Part shown: positions 25,405-37,220 of the stretch, piece by piece
Position numbering within the stretch: the stretch's first letter is position 1
Layout: each line of letters begins with the position of its first letter
NCBI GenBank assembly: GCA_029851415.1
Contig: CM056741.1
Location: 176,125,021-176,189,020, forward strand
Length of the DNA stretch: 64,000 bases
Reading direction: 5' to 3'
From: Eretmocerus hayati
Lineage: Eukaryota; Arthropoda; Insecta; Hymenoptera; Aphelinidae
Position numbers and translations under genes: made by a program
Notes under the pieces: generated by a model
The model's input: only the letters and a program-made list of their open reading frames with translations
Database searches by the model: none
Told to the model about the DNA's origin: nothing

Positions 25405-28400
25405 TTAAGTACGAACAGCAAAGAATCGTAAGTTCCTCGTCAGGATGGTGCATTTAGGTGCAACCAACCATAGTGGAACTCGCTCCGTGGATTGAGTCGT
25501 TTATGTGGGTGAGCAATTACACGAAGGATTATTGACAGAGCTATTGCGTCACGGTATAGCGTGTGCGTATACGGATATTAGTTGCGTGCCTGCGGTTACC
25601 GCAGTTATTCTTACTCGTAATTTGCGCATGCATGTGATGATCCGACATTGCGGGGAGTGTCATACTCGTACTTTTTTTTTCGATCCGCAAAACCACTGTC
25701 TTATACGTTACATCTTGCCGACGAGATAATTATTACGGTTATAATTGTTTGGTTCATCTTTGTAAGTGAGATTCCGCAATTTTTATTTTTACGTACCGAG
25801 GCAGCAAAGGGCTTGTGTTTGTTGACATGAAATAGTATATTCGGCCATAGAATCGGGCGTGAGGGTCAAAATCTTTCTCGAGTCGATAAATCAGACAACG
25901 TTCAGTGCCAAATACTTAGACTATGAAATCATGCATTCCATTGTTCTGTACTTGCAATGATTTATCGTGAGGTCTTAGCAAAGATGGAAGGGTAGCAGAT
26001 CTTGTGATATTATAATTCTCTTAGAAAGAATGAGAAAAGCCCAAATCATACACTTGAAAATAGATTTATCTATCTTGATGATTTTTCGCATGAATCTACG
26101 GTTTGGTCATATTTAAGGAATTGAGCTATGCAAAAGAATGAGTTGGTCTTCACTGATTCCAAGATTGTGCCCAGGCGCAGATCCAACCGGGCCATGGGGG
26201 CCGTGCCCCTCCCCCCCCCCCTCCAGAGATTTTTGAAAGTCGGAATTTGTGGAATGATGATCCCAAAATGCCGTTAGTGAGAAAGGGAGAGACAGAGAAA
26301 GCAGATTAAATGTGCAATACAATTAGCAGAAGTTTTCACAAGTTATTGGCGTAGAATCATGAGGTGTATTTTGAAATTAAATACCGCAGGGGCGCGGACC
26401 GTGAGCGGCGAATTCGTTGATAACCCAAATCCTTCGTTTCTCGACCTTCGTGATTGTAACCTTATCAACGTCATGAAGGTGAGACTCGATGAAAATCATT
26501 ATAACATTATTGTTACGGTTCAAGTTGACGAAATTGAACTTTGTCAGTGGTCATTTCACTGTAAATTTTTTTAGATTCTTCATATACTTAGTTTCAAGAG
26601 TCAAAATCTGGTGTGTGTCGGTGTGTGGGTGGGTGGGTGGGTATGTGTGGGCGCGCGTCATCATATAAGCTCAGACCACTCTTGTCACTAAAACCATGCC
26701 CCCCCCCCCCCCAAGTGAGACCACTGGATCCGCCATTGATTGTGCCAGCAGCGAGAATCATCAATTTGAAAAATCTGCTTGGAAAGAAACTTTTCTGGCG
26801 TGATTTTTGTAAAGACCAGTTCTTGAAGTTTCGAAATAAGTCTCCCAATCCTGATGAACAAGACTTATTCAATATGAGAACATTGGATCAACCGATCTAT
26901 CCATGCATGGTGGACTTCTATTCCAATGGAACACATTCATGGCCACAGAATGACCAAGTTTCACCAAATCGGCTGCACATTCAAAATTTTAGCGGCACCA
27001 TTGTATTATACACTAAACAGAATTTTTACCAGCAATTAGGCACGATTTTTTAGTAACTATACGTGTTTTTCCAAAATATTATTGCCCAAAAAGATGTCTT
27101 GATTTGACAAATTTTAGCAACAAATTTCATCGCTGAGGTGAAGAATTCTACCCCATACGGTAAATTGCGATGTTTAATCGACTTACCTTATCGTGACGCC
27201 TGTAAAAAAATGATCAATCATCCATCAGATAGAGCATAACTTGCAGTCAAGCCAAATAAAAAGGTATACGCCCTCAATTCCTCGCAGCGTTTCTCACTGC
27301 ACGAACTCAATTTCATTCTTATCGTAAACTTTTGTTGGCGTTATAATTTGCGATTCTGTATAACCAGGCGTTACTCACAGTTTGGACGAGAAAAACATCA
27401 CTTTGCTCTAACAAAAGGCATATACTCGAGATATCGTGCAATTGAGTGGATAGGTATAAACATACATACCATATATTATGTGTTGCTGCATTCGGGCGTG
27501 ATTTACAGGGCTGCAAAATGCCCTGTAAAATCATTCAAAGCTCGTTAAGAACTTGAACACTGTGAAAACTTAGCCTTTATAACCTATTCGAATACGTAAT
27601 TTCGATTATGTTATGCATCCATGCAAAGTTCTAATTATTGGCAGAAAATTCTTAGAGTTTTCTCCGATAACAAATACAAAAACGTTTATCTTGTGCAATT
27701 GTTCTTGATATAATTTTAAGATATTTTGATCCGTGACAAACTGTCAATTTTAAATTGCAAAAACTTTTTTGAATTCGAGAGCCGACTCTTGCTGATCATT
27801 TAAAAAAAAATTTTGCCCTTGAAATATCTACCTGTTTTCCACAAACTTATGGTAAAAAATCTTGAGAAAATTATTCTGGCTTCCTAATAAGTCTTACACA
27901 ACGTCTGCTAAAAAAAAAAAAAAAAAAAATGCAAAGCGAATGTAGCCACGAGAAAACGCCGAGCTCACGTGCAGCCATAGTATCATCATGCAAGATATAC
28001 ATATCCAAAGGGAAAAGCGATCCTTGGCACGAAAGCTTGAACAATAAATGCAACGATGAGATGGTCACGCCGCGAGTACACGACAAGTGCACACGAAGAA
28101 GAACCCAAGATCCTCTCTGCGACTTTCATGCGCTTCCTTATAATACATACCCAAGCAACTTTACCCTTTTATACTCTGAAACGAGCTAAAGCCTATGCCA
28201 ACTCTATCGAGAGGAGAACCAAACGACTCTCTGATGGTTTGAATGTAGAAAAAAAAATGCATGCTCAAAGAGCATCGTCATCTATTTGAATACTCGATAT
28301 ACTTACTTACAGCGTCATTATCATGCTAATGTACTCCAATGCGGCCTATAATAGGTTTGCGTCAGCTATTTTGTATGGATATCCCCATATGTATCTATAA

Positions 28401-29965
28401 TATCTATTCGTATAATGTATGCTCGGCTGCATATAAGATCTGATATTAGGATTAGAATTTTGTAAGTTTGTGTGCAGGTATGCCCGCGCGGGAGCGATAT
28501 AAATGACTATATACTCTCTGACTCATATAGAGTATAAAATAATAATAATGAGCGCGCACGTGGGTAATGTATGTGTGTATAAGAGAAAGGGCTTTTTGCA
28601 AGAGTTGTGTGTGGTTCGCGGTTACATTTTCCATAATTTTTGCGCAAGACTACATATTATATTGTGAATATGAATACTTATGCCGGTAAAGTTAAAAATG
28701 ATCATGTTGGAGTGCGATCCGTGTGTGTAATAAAGTACATACGTTAATTTTGTGGTCTGGTCGTGTAATGTGGAGGTTCTTATTGAGATCGTGGTGGACT
28801 GGATTTATACGGAGGGCAAGTTTTGGGGATGGTTAAAGTTTCTTAATGATGCAATTTCAAGCTCATATAGTTTTGAAAAGAGATGGTGTCAAACGAGTGT
28901 GATGGCTATACATTTCTGATGGTTTTTATACAAAATAGTTACAATATTTTATCTCCCTGATTGTTTTTAAAGATTTTAAGTATAGGTATTTTCAGGATCT
29001 TTTGGTCCTCATCAGTAATTTCATCATGAAATTGAAGAATCCAGATCAGAATCAATCTTTGTAAACTGAAAAATTTGTTGAAATAACCCTTAATTATGTG
29101 CGCGAAACAAAGTTGTACACTCCAAAACCGACTTGGTAAAAAGCTCACCTCGTTGAATCCATAAGATTTTCCAAACTTGGTACCGTGAGTGCCATGAAAA
29201 ATCAATTTTTCAAAGCTCAACTATTTAAGAACAAGTATGAATATTTTCCAAAGGGTGCAAAGTTCCAAAATTTTCCTGGAAGATTCCGAAATAATGTCAG
29301 TATTAAAGGGTCAGACCTTTGAGTACTTTTACATCTTTTGAAAAAAGTATGTTGGAGGGTGCAAAACTTGCTTCCAAAATGATTTTATCATAACAAATAG
29401 ATTTCGAATAACCCATTGGACCTCCATTTGGATATGTAGAAAAACGGACAGTTTCATCTTGTCGATGAGGCACTTTATATATTGATCGTTTGAAAATAAT
29501 AGATTTAACAATTGTGGAAGGTTCACATCTACGAGCGAACGTAAAAATTTTGAATTTACCTCCAAATCTTGAGTCACAATGAGGGAGGTTCGGCGTTTTA
29601 CACGCGAATGAAATTTTGAATGTGCCAAAAGTCCACATCGTGGGTAGTTGATCGTTGGATTCCCTGGATACTGAACCTACCTTCATGAGTTATTTGAAAT
29701 CTTTCATAGAACACTGCTTGATATGCACTGACAAATAGTTTAAAATTAATCGAATCTATAACAACCTGCATCAATCAACTCAAGATCCATCGCAGGAGGT
29801 GTAGTGGATCGTTCATCTTGGCAAAAATAATTTTATAGTGTTTCATTGATTGAGCGTAATGGTCGTATAGGAATCGCTTTTTCATTACTCTAACCTAAAA
29901 ATGCCGCGTTTAAATAGGATTTTAGGGTTCTCGTAATGAAAAAATATATCCGCACCTCGCTTGCA
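25405..29965. other. Intergenic stretch with poly-C repeats
   Basis: C-runs at 26211-26221 and 26699-26712 sit close to GATCC motifs, like ends of small dispersed repeats. (GGGT)n/(GT)n at 26609-26645 and A20 at 27910-27929. A roughly 110-codon open stretch ending at 27053 and one at 26359-26574 are unrecognised; they could be transposon-derived. Confidence 0.4.
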
Positions 29966-30043
29966 AGCCCATTTTGGGCACTGGAGGACATGTCTGTCTC
30001 GCTTCGCTCGACAGACAAACTGTCCTAGTGCCCAAAATGGGCT
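29966..30043. repeat. Near-perfect hairpin, 33/34-nt arms
   Basis: Arms 29966-29998 and 30010-30043 both contain AGCCCATTTTGGGCACT in opposite orientation; the loop is TCTCGCTTCGCTC-like. One inserted base and a G/T-type mismatch separate the arms. Probably the end or core of a small transposon. Confidence 0.75.
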
Positions 30044-31984
30044 ACCGCGCTCAGTACGGAAATATACTATTCTCGCACAATTAACCACCGATTAATCTTA
30101 GAAACAGAAAAAAAAATACTGGGCATAAAACGATTTAAAACAGACCCCTTGAGATTTGGCTGATGGAAAGTCGTTTATTGTGGAATGAATATTTCATCAA
30201 TTTTGAAAGTTGGTAGTTCCAATTACGGTGCAACAATATATCCCTAAAAAATCCTTGTTTGTTCTGACCTTGAAATTGACAATTATTTTTATTCAGCTCA
30301 TTTCATTTATACGCAAAATTAGTCGGAATATTTTCAGTACAAGTCTTGAATTCGCATCATCTCGAATTTTGCATACCAGACAATTTTTCAATGAATGGAG
30401 AAATAAATACGGACACACTCACCTTTTATCTGGCCATCCATAGTAAAGTATTCTTGCGATTGGTGGATTAAAAGTCGATAAAACAAAGATTCGTGTACTC
30501 ATGGAGCCTGATGGACTTGATATGATGAAAAATTGATATCCGCAACACAAAGTCAGAATTTGTATGTAAAAGCAATCAAAATCCATCAACATGATAATGC
30601 ACATGTTCGTATTATGTCGTTGGACCACACCATAAGGTCCATCGTCATTCCGAGAGACTCTGACACGAGGATCGGAATCCGATGCCTCATGCGTCTAATT
30701 GCTGCAACTCAAGCGAGTTATAAAGAGAGAGAGAGAGAGAGAGAGAACTCGACGCGAGATCGGCTTGCTCGCATTCCACGTGGCTCAAGAAGCGGAATAA
30801 AATCGTTCTCCACATTGATATTCAAGACTCGAAAGCGGGTGCACGTATTTTTCAGGGTTATTATGATCCAACCTCCACCATAAGTCCATACAATACCAGA
30901 TTCATCGCTCGAGACTTACACATGAAAAATTTTCATCTAAAGGAGACCTTCTTCATGTATATATTTGGCTTACCTTACTCAAAATATCCTATTATTAGTA
31001 TCTTCGTTTGGCCATCATTTTTTCAAAAGAGGTCAAAGATAATGATCGAATCGAGGAAAATTTAAATTACAGAATTATTGATTCAATGCAATTAATAGGA
31101 TTTAAAAAATGTGCTATCGGCTACGGATCGTATAATAGCTAAAGGATAATTGAGTATATGAATCAGTAATTATTATTAATTTGTGCTCTTGATCTTACTC
31201 TTTAACGATCGTAATCTTGAGATTAAAATACGGTTGGAGACATCACACGCTAATCGGATCTCATTAAGAATGAGCGTACCGTAACGATCGACGTCACTGA
31301 ATTCACGTTAGGATTCGATTAATGTACCGTAATCCTAACTGGGTTATCTATTTCATATTGTGAGACGAAATTTAAGGAGATTTTTTTTGTTAATATCCCG
31401 TCGGGATTGAGTGTGCACTGCATAGTACTGGTTGGCGTATAAAATATTTTTTAAATATTCACCAAGAACTGTATCTCTTGCTAAAAGATCAATTAATTTT
31501 ATTCAGTATTAGTCTCTCCGCCGGAATCAGTGGAAATTGCTCCCAATCATCAATGGTTGGGAGCGTTTTTTTACTGATTCCGACGTAGAGAGATTAACGA
31601 CCAATAGATGATAATTATCATTAATTAATTCTTTGACAAGAAATGCGTAGATCTGAAAAGGAACAAATGTCACGGATATCAGAGTTGATAGAGATTCTTT
31701 TGTATTTTAGTGAAATACTTTGCATATATCTGAAACAAGAAAGTAATTGTACAAACACATTTCGCAAGATTGCCCGTGTATACTGTCAGTTTTTGCAATT
31801 GTCTCATAATGATACATCTTTCAAAAGCTTGTGTAAAAGTCTGCACGTTATCTTGATGTAGCAGACGCATGTTTGATAAGCAATGCATCAGATATGAAAC
31901 TAATAGTCTCCTTGACAAACACCACGTACGAGCAGTATGAGTGAAGACATTTCGAGTCTTTCCTCGAGTCTTTCGATATTATCT
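30044..31984. other. Intergenic stretch with a short hairpin
   Basis: (GA)n at 30724-30746. Hairpin at 31508-31597: arms share CGGAATCAGT and GCTCCCAA, loop of only a few bases. A second, shorter one at 31309-31342 (GTTAGGATT/AATCCTAAC). No gene recognised. Confidence 0.5.
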
Positions 31985-32799
31985 ATCTCCTCCCCCCTCA
32001 CTCCACTTTTTCCAAAAGTATAACTTGGCAAGTATGGCCATCCTTTCCCCCTATCACTTCATCTGGGATCAAAAATTGAATTTCAACTAACGAGGGTCAT
32101 GAAATCAGGGAAAACATGTCGAGTAACTATTTAGCAAAATTTAGCAAAATTTAAACATGAAACAGATGGGTAGAAAATGAAAAATATTAATTTCAATTCT
32201 CGAGAGTCGTGAGATCAAGGAAAGTATGTCGAGTAATTGTTTTGCAAAATCTGAACGTGAAACGCATGGAAAAGGATTGATTACATTACGATTTTACTTT
32301 CTCGGTAAATTTGACTCAACTTGAGTTTCTCACCATCTCCTTCGTCTATGGAATGTAATGAAAATAATCCATTCAGAACATTGAGAAGAAAAGGAAACCA
32401 GAAAATTCAATCTAGCATTGATCGGTTTAGTTTAAAATTCAGTAGAGATGGTGAGTAACTCAAGTTGAGGCAAAATTACCGAGAAAGTCAAATCGTAATG
32501 TAATCAATCCTTTTCCATGCGTTTCACGTTCAGATTTTGCAAAACAATTACTCGACATACTTTCCTTGATTTCACGACTCTCGAGAGTTGAAATTAATAT
32601 TTTTCATTTTCTACCCATCTGTTTCATGTTTAAATTTTGCTCAATTTTGCTAAATAGTTACTCGACATATTTTCCCTGATTTCATGACCCTCGTTAGTTG
32701 AAATTCAATTTTTGATCCCAGATGAAGTGATAGGGGGAAAGGATGGCCATACTTGCCAAGTTATACTTTTGGAAAAAGTGGAGTGAGGGGGGAGGAGAT
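31985..32799. repeat. Large foldback (inverted repeat), 355-bp arms and 105-bp loop
   Basis: Left arm 31985-32339 and right arm 32445-32799 are equal in length and nearly identical in inverted orientation, with only a handful of differences seen by eye (for example TTTAGC against TTGAGC near 32145). Outer ends are ATCTCCTCCCCCCTCACTCC and its complement. No transposase frame and no clear target duplication. It may be a foldback/MITE-type transposon or a hairpin-RNA (siRNA) locus. Confidence 0.9.
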
Positions 32800-34707
32800 T
32801 TCAACACTTGGCTATGGTAATGACTGAATATTCTGAGATTGAAAAACATGCTGTAAATAGTAGCATGTAGGAAAACAAAAAAAAATTCTATGTATCTCAT
32901 CCATAAAAATCATTCTCCTAATTAACACTAGTGTGCTTCATTTCAAGATGAACATTTTTTGATCATGAACAAAGAAAAATCTGGAGAAGGACAACTTTGT
33001 ATTTTTGATAGCAAGACTCTTGAAATTAGTTCATGGAATTGACTTGAGTTGATGCGAAGACTCCTAACCCACTTGTGATGGTGCTCGCAAGAGAAAATTT
33101 TTGGATCACGAGGAACTCCTAGATTGTGTAAATCCCCCTAATGATGAATCACATCCACTCTTCAGCAAGAGAGCATACTAAATACTACTTGATAAATGAA
33201 ACAAAGAATTAAGACACTACATCTGTTGTCCAACATTTTCCAAGGACCAAAAACTGACACAAATTCCATGTAGCACATTGGTAATTCAAACACATCAAGA
33301 AGTTAGAGCAATTCGTGCAAACTCATTCTGAGGGAAATGAAGGTTCAGTAGCATTATGTGATATGTGTTTGAATGATCCTCAACATACTCCCAGAGAGAT
33401 GATGTACGGATCCAGTTTGTTTAGTGATTGACAACTCAAGTAATAATTTTTTCAATTTGAACTTACCACTTCCCACCAAGAGCGTAAAAGTGCCTTTCAT
33501 TCTTCATATTACTCTTCATGAAACAGGTGAACCCTGTACAACTTTCTTATCCTATTCAGAATTTAGTGCCAAAAAAGTAAGATCCTTATACCATATGAGT
33601 AAGAGTCTAGCTGAGACTTTTGGATTTAAAGTATTACGCAATGGAGGTATGTTATTCAAGAGTAACCAGAGCAGCACCAGAGATCAGTGCTTATATATCA
33701 CAACAACTGTTCTTGGAAAGTCGTCAATTGACTGACATGTCTTACAACATCTAAATGTGAGAGATGATCCCTCTTGATGTGTTGGACATTGACAGGTCTA
33801 CGAAAAGCAACACGAAGGATATTCTATTGGTCACACTCTTCTTCAACTAGAGTGGTTTATCAAATTTTCTTTGAGATGCACAATTTTTCAGAGTTGGGTC
33901 TCTCTGAAGTATTGAGGAAACTGAAAGTCAATACACGGCTGAAATGTAGATTGACACTGGCACTCATTCTTCCTCACGATCAAATACTAAATTCTCCAAA
34001 TATTTTTGAAGATCAATTCTTGACACTGCACAACAGCGAGAATAACACACATTTTGGCCTTTGGCCTATTATTCTTATATCACTCCAGACAAGAAAACCC
34101 ACAACAATAAGTGGCTCTTATTCCCTCAACAATGAGAGCTGATTTCTACAAGCTCGCTGCAGGCGGTGCTACGATTGGCTTCCAATCTCTGCTATTATCT
34201 CTACATAATATAATCAAAATAGTCAGAAAAGTTACATGTTACTGCAACAACATGTTACTGCTGGAGCGGAATAACGCCGTCTGCTACACATGCGGCTGCA
34301 TCAAAACATCACCCGTGTTCTCGCGGTCGATCGTCCCGCGTGGTCGACCCCAACAATCGATTGTGTTCGACTTCGAGTGTCGTAACGCGGCTGAAATCTT
34401 GACGCGAAAAAATTGGGAAGGGTCGAAATTAGTGAGTAAGATATTTTGGCACTAAACGCTGTCAGCGGCGAAATGACTTGCCAATATCCTTGTTGAGGAC
34501 CGAAATAACGGGTTCAGAGGGATTGAGACCCCCCTGAACCCAGAAAACCATGAAATAAGTAAGTTCGAAAAAAAGCGTGAGGTTAAAACGGCCCAACTCA
34601 GCGTATATAAGGCACGGCAGCCTTGCGCGCGCTCTCTCTCTTTCTCACATGTTCTTCTCTTTCATATACTCGCCAGCAAGGCGCTACCGCGCCTTTTGAT
34701 AATTAGA
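32800..34707. other. Intergenic stretch with unassigned open frames
   Basis: Open frames at 33424-33735 (103 codons), 33774-34142 (122) and 34111-34455 (114) lie close together on the plus strand, an unusual density for this DNA. I recognise no domain. They may be decayed transposon coding sequence. Confidence 0.3.
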
Positions 34708-35938
34708 TAGGGGAGAGTGGGGCAAAATTGGACGGGGGCAAAATTGGATAAGTGAGATAGCTCGGTCGGAGGCGAGTCTAGGCTTCAGCCGCGTAAGATC
34801 TCTTTTAATACCATCACAGACGACGGTTTTTATCGCGGTTAGACCTCCCAAAACGACACCGGGAGTCCACGCTGACATACGGGTGCTTTTCGAGGGCCTC
34901 ACGCGGGTTATTTTGCAAAAATTCACGCTACTTCTGCAAAAGTGGACGAGCTTGATCGCCATTTGGGGGTCAAAAACTACATCACAAAACGAAGATTTTG
35001 GGCCATCGTGGGTTGAAATTGGTTTTATTAGACACCAGTACTCGCAATTTCACGAAAAAAAAGAGTCGGCGGCATTTTTGGACGAATTGGTGGGGGCGAA
35101 TTTGGACAATGCTAAATCCCATCTAAAATCGGTCGACCGATCGCCTGTCCGTGTTTTTCGAGGATAATTTGTGCGTATCGAGGCGCGTATGCGTTTGTGT
35201 GACTGTTTTGAGGCGCGGGAGGTTGAGGGTTGGTTGGGTGATTGTAAGTCGGTGAGAAATGAAGTTACGATGTCCAATGACGGTCATTAGGAGTCGGATT
35301 GGAGGCGAGAAATCGCTTTCTACGTGTTCCAAGATAGTGCTCGATTTTCGCATTTTTACTCTCGCATTCGCTATTATTGGGTTGATTGTCGCACTCTACC
35401 ATTTGGATCGTTGACTTAGGGCAAGTAAGGGGACCTCTAATATGAAGAAAAACGAATGAAAGTAGACTTTTAGAAGCCGCGAGTCGATTAGTGATTGCTG
35501 AAGACGGTAGTGCATTAATGAAGTGCCTATCTCAATAATGCTGAAGAATGACACAAAAATGGCTCCCTTGGTCGGGCTGAGGGAGGGTGTAGAGGTCACG
35601 GATGGGATTCCCTTTTGATTTTGGGTTATTACCACGTGTTTTGATGAGCAAATGCGACTCTTATTGGTAAGGAATAATGCCGTATACCTCAATTTTGGAA
35701 GGCTGTCCAAATTTGCCTCCAAAACTTGTCAAAAGTGCCCCCAAGCGCGGGGCGAATTTGGACAGATTTTCATTTTTCAACTTCAAGAAAAACTGTGAAC
35801 GCTGAGACCTAGGGGTCTGAAAATTTTTTTACAATCTATTCAATAGTTGAACTTCAAAGTCCCGTAGTGTGCCTATCCCCAAGTATCGTCGAATAGCCCC
35901 ACTGCAAGATCTGTCCAATTCTGCCCCACTCTCCCCTA
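34708..35938 (-). mobile_element. TA-flanked terminal-inverted-repeat element, copy 2 (inverted)
   Basis: GGGG at 34710 to CCCC at 35936, with TA at 34708-34709 and 35937-35938. Same TIRs and interior as copy 1 but reversed, about 1227 bp. Matching landmarks include the block around AAGACGGTAGTGCA (35502), which corresponds to copy 1 at about 24608. Small indels and substitutions throughout suggest an old divergence. Confidence 0.8.
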
Positions 35939-36919
35939 TATATCTGATGTAAATACATTATGCTGTAGATTTTCCAAGCAACTTTTTATTCTCACCGTAA
36001 TCGTCTGTTCATTGGCACCCTCTGCTATTTCATTCTTTTGAAAAGTTGCAATGATTGAATTGTGATATCGACAACTTTCTTCGGGCAAAAATAATACATT
36101 ATTTCGAGTCAATAACCTGCTGTATTTATTCATTATCCTGCCTCCGTGTAGATCTCCATTTTATTCATCCATCTTCTACGAGTCATATTTTCCCTCATAC
36201 TTTGCGATGACAATGTGATGAGAAATCTCGTTCTCCAACTTTTACGGGTGATAATTTTTCTGATTACTACTGTTCCCGATCAGTTTGGTATTCATTTAAG
36301 CAACTATTCTCGGCATAATTGAATTTCTACCTAAACTATAACCAATTTTGTTGCGAGTACAACTACTCGAATATATGATCGACCCTAATACGAAGAACTG
36401 AACGTTTCAGGGTTTCTATGCTCGTCTATGAGGGCTAGCACATTTTTTAGGGACTGGAACTGTCTCACAAAGAATCGCGAAGTAGATCATTCGGAGACTA
36501 CTACATTCTCTAAATATATTACATTTCAAAATTTTGCACGAAGCCTAGCACCTTTGAAAATTTTGTACACAAAATCTTAACACTTTTCAGACGAAAACCT
36601 GCACATGTCATATTTCACAGCTACCAACATCTTTGTGGCGAGCCACGTGGTCCGGGTTCCCAATTTCCCCAAACATTTTTTTACAGTTTGGTACTATTAT
36701 ATTTCAAGCACACCTACTGCTTTGCACAATACTGGAAATGCTAACATTTTTGCTTGAAGCTTAGAGCTCTTTAGAACAGGAGGCCCATTTGACAGAGTTA
36801 CTCTCGATTCTTCATATTTTCAGTAGGACAAAATGTAATAAAACTCTTGAGAACGATTGGCGACCTTGAACCCCGTGCCCCCCCCCCCCGCCGTGTAACA
36901 ATCTTACAGTAAGACTGAC
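35939..36919. other. Intergenic stretch without recognised genes
   Basis: A GGTCCGGGTTCC...TTTTTTTACAG-TTGGTACTA stretch (36650-36707) resembles 10090-10136, so the two share a dispersed repeat. C-run at 36878-36889. Confidence 0.4.
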
Positions 36920-37220
36920 CAGGACAGGTCATCACATCCGGATCACGAATTTGGCTGAAACTCTGGAAATAGTCTTCTTTTAGTGCCAAAAGATGAAGCC
37001 CACAATTATAATAGACCCTATAACGATCAAACGTTTCCGAGCTACAGACAAGGACATTAGCATTGCAGGTATACCGATTTTGATAATTTATAACGAGGGC
37101 CCATATGGACAATGCTATTGCCTGAAGATGCAACTCGGGAACCTTTGAGCGTTAGAGTCTAGAAGAGGATGATTTCCAAAGATTCAGCCAAATCCGTGAT
37201 CCGGATGTGATGACCTCTCC
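36920..37220. repeat. Inverted repeat, about 50-bp arms (MITE-like)
   Basis: Arms 36920-36971 and 37171-37220 share GGTCATCACATCCGGATCAC and TTTGGCTGAA in opposite orientation. The interior of about 200 bp is not coding. The GTCCGGATCACGG core also occurs near 10092. Confidence 0.7.

Noticed and set aside
26613..27053. 146-codon frame beginning in a GT-rich repeat
   Set aside because: The first third translates simple repeat and the poly-C run; the rest matches nothing I recognise.
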